A stretch of 64,000 bases of DNA from positions 1-64,000 of the forward strand of contig LUCM01011122.1 in the NCBI GenBank assembly GCA_008360955.1, written 5' to 3'. Position 1 is the first letter of the stretch. Every line of letters starts with the position of its first letter. Of the stretch, positions 1 through 11,623 are shown one piece after another. The DNA is from Fasciolopsis buskii. Taxonomy: Eukaryota > Platyhelminthes > Trematoda > Plagiorchiida > Fasciolidae. The position numbers were made by a program, and so were the translations under genes. Below the pieces are notes generated by a model, which had not been told where the DNA came from, did not search any database, and saw only the letters and a program-made list of their open reading frames with translations.

Positions 1-38
<38 letters not shown>
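1..38. repeat. (TA)n microsatellite
   Basis: Uninterrupted TA dinucleotides begin the window and end at about position 38, so the true length of the tract is cut by the window edge. Confidence 0.95.
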
Positions 39-39
<1 letters not shown>

Positions 40-665
40 TGTCTAAAGCGAAGCATCATTGACGGAATAAATTTCAACTAGTGATTCTCACGGAATGTTC
101 AATTTTCACTTTCGTAAGTCGTCCCTATTCTGATAGGTTAGTTGTATCTGGAGTCGGTAGTGAAGCTGTGTCGGACTGTCTTACAGTTTACAAGTTGCTC
201 CACTACAAATTCTCATAACAAAGACACATTTGTATGAATTTGGCTTACCGTGAAAACTAATCCCTCGAATGTTCAAGTGTCACATAGATCGTAAGTCAAG
301 TAGTTGTCACCTTCTTTCTCCCGCTTTCTCTCTCCCCCTCTCTCGCGAATGTGCTATTTCGTAGTTGGTTTCGAAGTTAGCACTATTTAAGCGGCACCAT
401 GGCCTTAACTTCCGGCTATTCCTATAAAACAGTTTTCATTAAATTAGTCATTTGTGCCACATGTGGGGGATTAATCAAAACCAGAAGCTACCAAATGATG
501 GAAAAATCGTTATTTTTGTTGAAGCACCATAGCATCCGAACGGCGTGTTTCTCCCAATCACACATAAGGTTCGTCATTGGATCACCTCATACCATCAGTT
601 TCCAATCATCTCTCACAAAAGTCCGCAATAAGAACTCGTGATATTGAAATACCGGGACAACGTTC
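39..665. other. no recognised gene
   Basis: AT-rich non-coding sequence with a short CT-rich run near 310-350. Two short open frames (about 80 and 96 codons) show no family motif, and the second runs into the repeat that follows, so neither is called a gene. Confidence 0.5.
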
Positions 666-689
666 GATGCTGAGACAAATAACCAAATG

Positions 690-1068
690 CTATGAGTCTA
701 TGTGCAGGCTACAGGATACACCCCGGTGCAACTTTGCTGTGACCTTCATAGACAATCCACTAACGGGGACCGCCGTAACAGGCGATCGTGAAGTTCAGAC
801 ATGCCTCGATTGCCATTGGACCGGATGTATTTCACCAATCCCGATTCCGCCTATTTTATATATATGAAATCCGAACGTGTTTTTCATCTGCTATGGACTT
901 CTGCTTGTCCGTGGTTGCCGAATTTGGGTGGGGTGAGCTCAGTCAGTGCTGATAGTCAATATCCGTGCATAACTGCTAGTGCTCAAATTCCATATTGGGA
1001 TTTCAAGTACAAATGCTACACGGATTTAGTTCAATGTGTAAGCAAACTAGTGTTTTCAAATCGGGTAC
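690..1068 (+). mobile_element. unclassified ~0.4 kb dispersed element, copy A
   Basis: This stretch aligns along most of its length with copies at 18812-19185 (reverse strand), 20690-21010 and 24980-25365. Diagnostic shared blocks are the GATTTCAAGTACAAA-type block near 1000, the block reading RMYFTNPDSA near 825-850, and the block reading RCNFAVTFIDN near 725-755. Two frames keep residue-level resemblance between copies, but no long frame survives. I do not recognise the family. It could be a SINE-like element or a piece of a larger retroelement. Confidence 0.65.
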
Positions 1069-2109
1069 ATGAGCTATTCCCGTTTTGATCTGTATTTCCT
1101 CTCTAGGGCACATATCTGAGAATCTACCTGTACGTGTACGGTAGGGTGCTCGTATGAAATTTGCCGATGGATAAATATGCCGCTTGTGTGGGTACCACAA
1201 CCTGGATAAAGGTGTGGATTTTCCCGCTTTCAAAGTAATCATGTTCATACAGCTTCTAACTTAGTAATAAATGATTATGGGGTTTCTACGTTAAACTTGC
1301 ACCAATGTGTTTCGGTTATGGTCGCTGATTCATGGCAGTGATTAATGGGGCAAGAAAATCGTGCGATCATAAGTCAGAAGAACTACAGAGAAGCTGAAAC
1401 ATTTCGAATGCATGATCACCAAATGTGGCATTCGTCCTTATTGCTTAAAGTCTCCAGCCATCTTGTTGGTGGGCTTCATTGACCATTGTCGGGTGACCTA
1501 ACTTGACCTATTGAAAACCGTCCAGTGGGTTTGATTTTCACGCGCTTCATCACCAGCCCTGACCGACCGTTATCCACCACAGATTACAGAATGTATCCAA
1601 GGCATCGCTTTGCACGTAAGTTTAACACCTACCAAACAGTTTTAACCTTCTCAACTTCAATGCTTTATCTAACGACTGGGCTTCTGAATACCGAGTGGCC
1701 CATAAGGGTTAAAGGTTGAAGCAAACTACTCGTTATGACTTGATGTTGGATGGTATCTTAAGCTTTGTCCCAAAGAAATTTTACACAAAACGGATCAAGT
1801 TGTTGCAAGTATAGAGAATTTCCTTTTTAATTATGGTTAAAACCTTTGAAGAGACGTAGAAAATGCCGTGCAACGTACGTCTAATTTGTCTCTCAGCTCT
1901 TTATCGAATATGATGACTCTCTAAACAAATAAATTACTAACATCTAGTTTTTTATAGTTATACGCGGAATATGAACCGTTACGGTGAGTGAGTTAAGGAA
2001 ATGCAAGTCCCATCCGATCTTTGTCAACAGAATGTGCCGTGTCATCGTGATCCTTTGCGTCAATATGCTGGAGATCAGAGTGATGACCGCGTGAACAGAC
2101 AATCTCGGT
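1069..2109. other. no recognised gene
   Basis: Intergenic sequence of ordinary composition; I see no gene, no long open frame and no clear repeat motif. Confidence 0.5.
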
Positions 2110-2450
2110 GCGTTTTGTCTCGGTCCAGTTCAGTTTTTACAATCATCAGCCGTGCACCAACTTGCTCTGGTTTTAGGCGTTAACTCACAGCACAATTCAC
2201 TCAAAAGTGAGAAGAACGAGAAATGGTGAGTTAGTGAGCTTCAGGATAATAGGCTGAATAAGTACATGGGAAAGGAAAAAAATTTCAAACGTCAGAATGC
2301 CGCTGACTGCGATATTAAGCCTAATTTCGTCAACCACCGTTTGGGTGAACGTCTTGTGGATCCCATCTCGATAGTCTCAGTGAATCCACATGAGTTACTC
2401 CACTGGTTAAGGTCTTCATGTCTTTCTAGGATGCGATAGGCTAATCATCT
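2110..2450 (-). mobile_element. RTE-like LINE, C-terminal tail and 3' untranslated end
   Basis: Read on the minus strand, 2422 to 2330 encodes DMKTLTSGVTHVDSLRLS then RWDPQDVHPNGG and a stop. This matches the end of RTE-like ORFs, which close with a MKTLTS... and a GWGPRD-type signature. Below it, 2122-2194 shares a block beginning CAGTTCAGTTT (plus-strand reading) with 37884-37958, where the same block again lies just 3' of a minus-strand RTE-like tail. That identifies the block as the element's 3' UTR. It is a strongly 5'-truncated copy with no catalytic domain, so it is inactive. Confidence 0.75.
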
Positions 2451-4179
2451 CCCTTCTTCTCCATCTGTCCAACATGTTTTGTGATTCAGTTTCCACTTGG
2501 TCGCCTGTTCAATAGCAGTTACAATTTCCCACAGTCGGCATTCCTCTTTCGGATTTGATCTTATTTTATTATGTTTATGTGAAATCTCGTATCTAGATGG
2601 CACTTCGTTTGGACTTTCAGATAAGTTCTGAAATCTTATGCGATTAAATTTATTTGTAACTAAAATGCCCGGATGTGAACGTCGATCGTCTCCGAGACTG
2701 GTGATTGCGTTATTGTAGCATTGGTTTTGCGGTTTATTACAATAAACACCATGACCTGGATGGGTAAAGAAACAACAAACCTACAGGTGAAACCCGGCAG
2801 CCCAGCTAGGGGCTGGGGTTACTTGAACTCCTTAGCGTGAATTCCAGGGTATAAGATGCGCATAGACTTGTGACTGACTCATTTAAATTCAAAATCACTC
2901 CAGGTAAAAATCGAGCTTAAGAAACGTGTAGATACCCATCTATTCAAATGGGTAAAATTTACCCTGGATTTCGTTTAGATGACTCATCTGGTTTTTGATT
3001 AATTGATCCTACTAGTTTTAGTCTCGACTGAAACGCGGATGTTTCCTCCAAGAAGCCACAATGAAAATCTCAAGATCACACAAACACTGTCATAATCCAT
3101 AGCGCACCACTATTGAAGTAAATAAGTGAATGACATTTAAATTAGTATGAGCATTGAACGTAACTGTATAAATCCCTCTCTCTAACTGCATCTTCAGTCT
3201 GCATCTGCACACTAGTTTGATTTGCCGTATATGGTCTAGGAATTGCATGCTTCAGACCATTGTAACGTCTAGTCTTCGGTGCAACAATAGTCTAGGCAAC
3301 TCGAGTCTATGTTGTCCGGATTGAACTCAAAACATTTCATTCGATTTTAATCAGCCCAGTTTGGTGGTTCCAAGCGTTAGTTGAGGTCATGCAAAATTGG
3401 AACATTTTAACGATAGTAGTGATGACCTGGGGCCGTTTTATCCTAAAAAGTGACATATGGTCAATGTAATCAGCCGCAGTTAACAAATCAATTACTATCG
3501 ATGTATGCAAGAATTTTCCCATAGTCAAGTGTCTTGTGACTCAGCGTTTTTCATCTTTAACTGAACTGTACCTACAATCAATGAGGGGGGATTTTTACCA
3601 GCTTTATCCAAATCAGTGAGACAGAAATAGAACAGATCCTGCGTGGAGTTAATATTCCATTTCATTATTTTCAACAGTGTACGTGAAACTATCTGAAATT
3701 CGCAGCAATAGGGACTTCTATCTGAATGAAATACCTCAAGTACTGACCTATCTACCAGGTTGAAGGAGGAACGCATACCCGACAATAATCTTCTGCAGAA
3801 AGACTTAGTTTTCCGAAAACTGTAGACTATTCCATTACCAAGATTATTTGCTAAAGATGTTTTAAAGAATTCTAAGGCCAACGGGAACTGAATTTTATAG
3901 CATTCTAGGCTCGCCATTGATCAACGAAGGTAGAACCCCAATTAGACCAAACTCGTGCATCTAAAATTTTCCCTAACAAAAATTACTACAATAATTGAAC
4001 CATGTTTGTGAGACTATGAGGCCTCATTGTTTAGAAGATACATTCGAACTCCCAAATATATTGGAAGATCTTCAATAGATTTACCAGAAAATAAATTCCA
4101 TTGACGTTAATTCGTTATTTGCAAGCGTGCGGCTTCATTAAACGGTAGACGTTTTGTGTGATTCTATTATCTGCTTGAA
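2451..4179. other. no recognised gene
   Basis: Nothing I can assign. A minus-strand frame of 130 codons (3525-3917) has no recognisable domain, no splice or start context worth noting, and lies beside LINE debris, so it is not called. The right part may be degraded 5' sequence of the LINE that starts near 4.2 kb. Confidence 0.45.
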
Positions 4180-5260
4180 TATTCTTTCTTCGATGCCCGT
4201 TGAATATCTTGTATAACTTATTTGTCGATCCACAGGTAATATTCGCTTCGATTTTGAATGGGATTACTGCAAACAAAAAAGATGACAATACGATAGTAGT
4301 CCGTTACATCCGTCCTTCCATACCGCCGCAGCTGAAGGACTATTTTTCTAGTGGAACTCAGCAAACTATAGGTAGTTACCATGTATCCAGTTCCGGTGTT
4401 ATTCATGGAGCTTTCCTTTCATCTTATCTGTTCACCGGTTACCTCGGTGATTTGTCTACTGATCCACCTGTACTAATTATCACGTGTGTGGATGATGTTG
4501 TACCCTGTCAATCAAATTCCAGTCTGTCGGAGTCTGAATCTCTCTAAGGAAATTTGTGTAATGTTCAGATCCCCTCTTCTCAGTTTAGTTTTCATCTTAT
4601 TGCATCCGAATCGTTTGAGTAAATTTTTGTTCATTCTCGTTCGCCTTTCCCAAGCAAACATCCTGTACCAAACCTCTTCCCCTTCCCTACAACCAAAACT
4701 GAAATAATGAGGTATTACAGCTTGCACCAATTTACAATGATCCGCTCTGCCAGACGAATATGTTGCCTGTCTTCTCAGATCCATAGAATAAGACAGCTTG
4801 GAACCAAGCAAGCTGTTCTCTTTATCTTACTCTTTTACTCTCCGGTTATCTCATCAAGACCACTCAAAAAATAGTTTCACTTAATTAATCAAGGTTTTTC
4901 TGTCACTGACCGTGTTTCCTGTATTCCTAGTGAATTTCCTGTTGATACAATATGTGCACATCAAAGTTTGTGAAAAACTTCCTTTGGGAATTCTCTCAGA
5001 TACTCTCCTTTCATCACATAATGACCTGTTTGCGTGCCGTCCGCAAGCATCCACTCGTTGGAAGTATAGACTTATCACCTCTCCTATTAATGCTTATCGT
5101 AACTCCACTGTTTCATGTTTCGCATTCATTCTGGTTAGGGATAAAGAAATTGTGAAAGCTGTGTTTACAACTTTCACAACGAAATGCTTCCCACCTAACC
5201 TCACTGTTTATCTGCTTAGTGATCGACATTGTTACTTTTTTCTTAATCATATACATTAAC
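4180..5260 (+). mobile_element. decayed non-LTR retrotransposon (LINE) reverse transcriptase
   Basis: The frame at 4200-4547 keeps the core of a LINE reverse transcriptase: GVIHGAFLSSYLF where active elements have a GVPQGS...SPxLF block, then about 20 residues on CVDDVVPCQ in place of the catalytic YADDVVLCQ. The second catalytic aspartate pair is kept but the surrounding residues have drifted. Frames at 4486-4707 and 4912-5259 look like thumb and C-terminal sequence of the same element, separated by frameshifts. It is on the plus strand and inactive. The clade is uncertain (CR1/Jockey-like is my guess); it looks different from the RTE-like copies in this window. Confidence 0.7.
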
Positions 5261-5369
5261 CCATTTTTTCCGCTGGTCATCCAAATGTATGTCTCCTAGA
5301 TCGCATGAGTCTCTCAACTAATCCAATGGAATACGATACAATGTGTAACTGAAAACAGAAGCACGGGGA

Positions 5370-5600
5370 CGATTGGAAGCAATCGACAAGTTTCAAAATC
5401 TCTGGGGCTTGATCACAAGTGGCGCTGGTGTTAGAGATCACATCAGGACTAGCGAAAGTCAGAGCAGCTTTTGCTAACATGCGACGTCTGTGTCATCACC
5501 AAGAACCCCGGCCTTCCCTGAGTATGACACCCTATAGTATTTTTTCACGGTTGCAGGGCCTAACCTCTCCTTGTGGGGGATGGCTTGCGATTTTCTGCGA
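5370..5600 (+). mobile_element. RTE-like LINE fragment, region after the RT palm
   Basis: Two overlapping frames each hold part of the segment that follows the reverse transcriptase palm in RTE-like elements. One reads LWGLITSGAGVRDHIRTS, the next KVRAAFANMRRLCHHQE. Intact relatives read, in order, LGS...VRxHIRxRIxKARxAFANLRRLW, so a frameshift separates the two halves near 5450. The copy at 57.7-58.3 kb shows the same segment. This is a short inactive remnant on the plus strand. Confidence 0.7.
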
Positions 5601-6254
5601 ACCACTCCTGTAGTCTGGTGAGGACATTGGGTCAGCAATGACGAGGTGCTTCCTTGTAAGCTGTCGTCGGACGGAGATAATGGCTGTACACATGACGCCC
5701 TTACCTACCCATAGTTCGCCTTTTCGTATACTTTTTGCACATTTTAAGCGAATATGGGAAAAACAGCTCAGGTGCCAGATTGTAATGAGGTGTAGAAACT
5801 TTTAAGAAGCTAATTTCGGCTGTCGCTTCCCGTTTTCCACTTTGGGGTCTTAGACATGAGGGTGGTCGTTGGTTAGAGACGTAAAAGGATATGTTTCTAA
5901 ATCAAAGTTAGTGGAAAGCACTATGTGATCTGTCTGTAGAGATGCTGTAGTTTCCTGTGAGGGCGGGTCAAGCCAGTAACGCACAAAAATTGCTTTTTCT
6001 CTTGTCTTTCTTTCTGCTGTTTCCTCCCTTTCTGTATTCAGTTTCTGAATGATTCTTTCTTATATTTTGTTGTGCTGGCATCATGTTTGCTTTCAAGTGG
6101 TGTCATACACATGCAAGTATATACGTAGGCCACATTTTATATTATCTTCATTGGTATATAGATACTTGATGCTACTGGAATTGCACCGTAATACAGTAAA
6201 GGTCCACACACAATACTTGGTTGACCGGTGATTTATCAGCCTAAAATACAATTA
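5601..6254. other. no recognised gene
   Basis: No gene or repeat recognised; this may include degraded 5' sequence of the Penelope-like fragment to the right. Confidence 0.4.
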
Positions 6255-6720
6255 GCGAAGAAGAAAGAAGTGTATATTGTTGTCCCTTTTCATGGAAACA
6301 AATTTTTCGAGATGATAAAACATTGTTTGCCTAAAACCATTGGAAAAACGTTCCTTGTAGCACACGTATGAAAAACTAAGGCGCTTATATTTCAACGGTT
6401 CGAGAATTGGATGCCTCACACGTCCCAATCTTTCGTGTTGCACCAGTTCACGCGTTCTTGTTGTGCACGATACACTGGGAAGACGACGAGGAGACCAATC
6501 AGCAAAATGCCTGAACACGTCTCGCCTACTCTTCGCACGAACACGGTAAAAGCAATAAACATGGCAATCCGGCAGCTCTTGGGCTACGACGCACATTAAA
6601 TCGATCCAGTAGCAGTTTTCAAAAGAGTCCCAGAAATACTGAGGATTACTTCAAAAGAAATTCGCAAAAAGTTTCTCATGACTGTTGAAGTCAGAACTAT
6701 GCAAGCAACATAATCGTGGA
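6255..6720 (+). mobile_element. Penelope-like retroelement, linker and GIY-YIG endonuclease tail
   Basis: A single frame runs from about 6258 to 6717 with only two stop codons. It starts KKEVYIVVPFHGNKFFEM, the K-K...LPF.G linker that precedes the endonuclease in Penelope-like elements. Next come HQFTRSCCARYTGKTTRRP, corresponding to the YQFTCSCG.RYIGRT core, then MPEHVSPTLRTNTVKAINMA and a stretch ending FKRVPEI. The first Tyr of GIY-YIG is His-Gln here and the second motif reads RYTG, so the nuclease is probably dead. The reverse transcriptase part is missing. It is one of the better preserved reading frames among the repeats here. Confidence 0.8.
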
Positions 6721-8259
6721 CAAACTTTATTGTTGCATTGGCCAGGAAAATCATCCCGATAATCCCTGATACCTGTTCAATCTGTACTCGATAATCTTCA
6801 GGTCCATTTTATTTTCACATTTCTGTCTGAATTGGTTTCTTATTGGCTGACTGCTTACCAACAACTCCCGAGAATTTCCCGGTAAGGAAACAAAACCCCA
6901 ATGGAACATTTGCAATTATAAAGTCTCTTTAAGTAACGCGTTTTAATTTCAGTGCGGGACTCCCAAAATAAAGTGTATAGAACAGTCCTGCCTTCGACAA
7001 TGACATTTTTACGTTTATCACAACAATCCAACAACGTAAGATGAATTCTAGTGTCTGCAAATCAATCATTTGGATAGACGACCTCGTATTGCCCTTTGGG
7101 GTTAATGAAAACACGTTAAAGGCGGTGAGTCCACGTGCAAGTCACGTGATGTCATCTGGAACAGTCTCACCATAGCCTGCATACACGACCAGCTAATCAA
7201 AGCCGTTGTGATTGTTGACGGGGGAATGAGGACGGAACTTGATGGATATTTGGGTGATCATGAACCAAATGAGACTTCATTCAGATCGATAATTGCTGAA
7301 CACTCAGCATCTGTGGCTAGCAGATAAGCCAGGCTAGTGATAGAATGGGAAGCTAACTGGTGCAAAAATGTGATTACTCGCAAATGCGTTAGTCCGATCA
7401 AAATCACATCCCAGTCAGTAGGTAATTAGTTGTGTTTTAGTGCCCACTACCAATGACCATATTCGTTGAAGTCCCTGAGTTCTGAAATTTACCACTCAAT
7501 TATTTCATCTAAATAAGTGAAAATGTAATTGCCGCTTATCAGAGATTGGCTTATCTGCACATTACATGTTCGGAATGCCAACCGTATTCTTCCTAAGAGG
7601 GGAAGTTACTCCGATTTCCCCTGTAGAAATTTTAACCCGTAACGGTCCGTGCCACGAGTGGCTAGTCAAGAAACAATCTCACTGACACTGCAATTGACGG
7701 GTCATATTATCTTACCAATAAAACGACTAGAAAATTTACATGAACGGAACAGCTCGGTGTCCGAATAGACCTTTCCCTCGTAACTCCGGAGTCGAAGGTC
7801 TTCCGGAAACTATGGCGATGTGTTTAAGAAGTCAAATGCGAGATTTTTTCGGTTACCTTCTAAACATTGTTCTGAAATGAGGTGTGCTTCGAAATTTCTT
7901 TGGAGTTCGCTGCATTTTAAAAAAATCTGTTTTCTTTACTTCCCTTACTAAGGAGACAACAGTACATATTTTTGAAAGGAAGCCGCAGCCAACAAATAGC
8001 CTCAAAGTAAGGAAATTGACCGGTTATTGGGGTATTCACACCGGAGACTATTACGTGTAAAACACCAAAACTTTATCCATGTGACCACCGTTGGACAAAC
8101 GTGGCTTTGCGACGTTTTTTAAGTACTTTCCAATATTCTGACATCAAGAGGAAAAGTAACTGTCCTTCTTCGGCAAAACACCAACTTTTGATCCATATAA
8201 TAACAAGTCCTAAGCAAAACAGACGTTGGTCGTAGATGACAATTTGCTGACGACCTGGG
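6721..8259. other. no recognised gene
   Basis: No open frame over about 60 codons with any family resemblance and no clear repeat; ordinary AT-rich intergenic sequence. Confidence 0.5.
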
Positions 8260-8580
8260 CATCATTTGAAACCTTATGTGACTTTATGTGCCACCCGAGT
8301 TTCAGTGTATATGGATACCGGTCTCCCACCCAACTCTCTAGGTGATAGCCCGCAGCGGTCATGGGGCATTCCTCTTCCGCTGCGCCTACGAATCAAAGCT
8401 CCTTCTTATGCTTCATGCATGAATGCAGTGAAGGGAAATACCCCATAGCCTCTAGGACCCACTGCGTGGGAAGAGAAAGGAAAACTCTCAACCGTTACCT
8501 TGAAACTTGGATGGCATAGGACCACATAATGTCTTATTAGGTCAGGTGCGGTGAATAGCCGGGAGGCAGCGACCTACGGT

Positions 8581-8589
8581 CTACTACTA

Positions 8590-8638
<49 letters not shown>
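8581..8638. repeat. (TAC)n microsatellite
   Basis: About 19 TAC units with one CAC interruption. LINEs of the RTE group often end in short tandem repeats, and the 300 bp before this tract could be the degraded 3' end of one, but no protein motif there proves it. Confidence 0.95.
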
Positions 8639-11440
8639 CCCCACAGTGACCGATAGATCGGGAGACAGGCTCTTATTCCACTTGTTCACACTCCCGACCA
8701 AGTTTCAATTTCAAGCACCTTACGCATTCTCGGTAATCGAGGATTACATGAACACTAACAACGACTCGAAAACTGAATCTGCACGATACCAGTTAAGTGA
8801 AGTTACTACTAGTCTGGAATATTTTCTCCGTTCCTCAAACCAACAAATAACGTGTTGGCAACATTTCTATAGTCAAACGTTGACCAAATTCTAGCTACTT
8901 TAAAAATCTAACCGACTGTGACAGCATGGCCGAAACACTTTCTTATTTGGCATCCGAATTCGACTCCAAATGTATCTGACTTGTTTGATAATTTGAGCAT
9001 TCTAACCTAGATCGCTTCCTTGACAACCTAAGCTTCTAGTAAGTTGTTTGGGAGTAGTTGAGTGCACCTGCTTCTCAATTTCCCAGCAAGGGGCCTCAAA
9101 TAATCCTAGTGCAAGCGATCCCAGGGAGTGTTTGTCACAATATTAACTTTGCTTATGTTAAGAAGATATTGTTGTGAGCACAAAGGTGATAACAACACAG
9201 TCTCCGTACGATATTTTCTTTTGAATTAATCATGAAAATGCCTGTAAGAAAACGTGATCGTGTTGTTCTCTGAAAAGCTGCGTTTTTCTCGAATATGAAC
9301 GGATGACCGGATTTCAAAACAATCCAAAGGTGATATGCAAAATACATAGACAGTAAAATCCATGGAATTTTGCGGAATTACTGTGAAAAGACAAAATGTC
9401 ATTGGAACTATTGCTGGCATTCTGTTACCTGCCTCAGGTACCCTCATCGTTTTAGTATTCCGCTTAGTCACTAGTAAATTACAACTCCTCTTTTGTATTC
9501 TGACGCAGTTTTTCAAACGCTTCTTTTTCGACTGGAATGCGAGCTTCACAATTTATCAAATTTAATAATGTAATATAACACTCCTCCATATAAGCTACTT
9601 ACGCGCAAAATACTCCTTTCTAAAAGTGTTTCATTCTCGATTCAACTGCCTTCGTCTCCGTCCTTATGATCAACCTGGAAATCGTGGCTAAACGATATTC
9701 AAATAATAATGAACTTTGAAAAAAAATCAGTAACAAATCAGTAACTCTTTTTTCTTGCCCCAGTCGCAGTACCAACCATCATACTTGTGTTTCCGGTGCC
9801 CAAAGTAATTGATAATTCGTTCGTGAACTTGTCAGGAACGGTTACGAATTCGGAAATTTTGCGCCATTTGATTTTTTTGGAATGGTCTTATTTGCTTCCG
9901 ATGTGGATTCAAATTTGGACACAGTCCCAACCACGGAAATGGCCTTAATTCGCCAGTATTTCTTTAACGATTCTCTCGGATGAGTCTATTTTCAGATCAC
10001 ATGACACCATTTGGGATAGCTTCGTTGTTGTTTGCGTATTCGGATCAGCCGATTTGAAATGTGGAAATCTGCAAGCGTGATGAAAAACACACTTCGATTG
10101 TTACTGACCTAAAGGTATTCCGTCAATGATATCGCTATCTACTAACAATATACGCGAGTTTGTTGTAATCAAACCCCAGAGTGTCTTACTAGAATCCCAT
10201 TAGCATCATTAAGAGCTCTAATGGATAATGAGTCCATTTAAGAATATCACGGAGATTCGTCCATCCTTGCTCGTGAAGATTCAAATGAGATTCTAGCACG
10301 AAACTAATAAACTGGTGGACGAATACAGGGATGATTAGACGGGATTGTGCCGGGTGCACATATTTGAGGGGTGGCCACGACTGCTAGATCGGTCATGTTT
10401 CCATGGAATATGTTGTTCATCCATCTTTACACGAAACATACTGCTGGCAGCAACTTAATTTCCTGTTTCCCTGGCATCTCCACTGTCTCGACATCGAGCT
10501 CCGAGATCGAAGAGAAACCAGTAATCACTGTTAGTTTGAGTCCTTGTTGCCATTTCGAGCCTCAATAGTATTGCATTGTCGAGTGTCGTTTTCCTGCGAG
10601 GTTATTAGTTTGGTTTATTGATTCTTTCAATAAACCTGTTTTCTTTTGCCGAAGGTTCTGTATCCCGCCTCCCGCACACACAGACTCCCGGGGAGATGTT
10701 ACGCAATCTGCGTCGTACTTATCCATGCATGCTTCACATGTCAACTTTAAGTTTCGCCAAAGGAATTCCATGAACATTTCAATTTTTCAAATTTCAACAG
10801 TCTGTCGGATGATCTCCCCCTTTAAAGTGATCATTTTTAGCCGGAAACTGGTCCAGTTAGTCACTCATCCAAACACAAATAGTCATAACTGTCACACAAT
10901 GAATACCGATGATCAAACCTACGCACAACATGCCATCTTAATACGTACGAACGAGCGGAGCTTGTGCCAACTGTCGGCGAGTAGAAAATATTGGCCCGCT
11001 TGGGCGGGCTCCCCAAAGTCTTTATGAGATGCTGATGACAGTCGATGGAAGTCGCGGGACGAGAATTGAAATGAACGCGTTCGAGCAAATGCAGCAAGAT
11101 TTACTGTAATCAGACTTTCTAAAGAGGAGTGGAAATTTTTTGTAATAAAAATAAAAGAGAACAACAGAACACCAGCTAAAGAGATTTGTTGTATTTGAAC
11201 ATTGAAAAGAAAATATCCTCCATTGTGATTTTCAGGCTTGTGTCCCCAAGCGGCTGTGTACTCCTAACCCCGCAGTAGTTAGTGAACACGGGATAATCAA
11301 ACGCTACCGTGGAGTATTTGCATAGAACATTTGTAACCTAAATGGATTTGAAAATTAGTATTTGTCATAGCTCACGTTGTTGATTTTCATGGATTCCTGG
11401 TCGTTGATCTTGATTTTTACATTGCAAATTTTGCGACACC
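8639..11440. other. no recognised gene
   Basis: No supported gene. The open frames present (up to about 107 codons) overlap one another on both strands and show no domain. A segment near 10600-10720 resembles the 3' end of an LTR (AATAAA, then a pyrimidine-rich stretch and CCCGCCTCCCG) and is listed as a weak finding only. Confidence 0.4.
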
Positions 11441-11449
11441 CGTAAAGGC

Positions 11450-11623
11450 AACATCGTTAGTGCATGTGCGCAGTTGTTCGGGTTCTCTACTTATAAGGTT
11501 GCCATCGGCTTTGACCATGAACTAATTTGACTATCTTGATCTGTGCTTCTGTTTTCCACTTGATGTCTGCGGGTTTGACCAACAGAAAAACACCGACGAC
11601 TGCGCACATGCACTGACAATGTC
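11450..11623. repeat. foldback element with ~30 bp inverted arms
   Basis: The arm at 11450-11480 is the reverse complement of 11594-11623 with about five mismatches. The core AGTGCATGTGCGCAGT is identical over 16 bases. The 113 bp between has no recognisable content. The size fits a MITE-like or foldback repeat; no target site duplication is obvious. Confidence 0.65.

Noticed and set aside
3525..3917. 130-codon minus-strand frame
   Set aside because: No family resemblance, and it sits next to LINE debris on the opposite strand.
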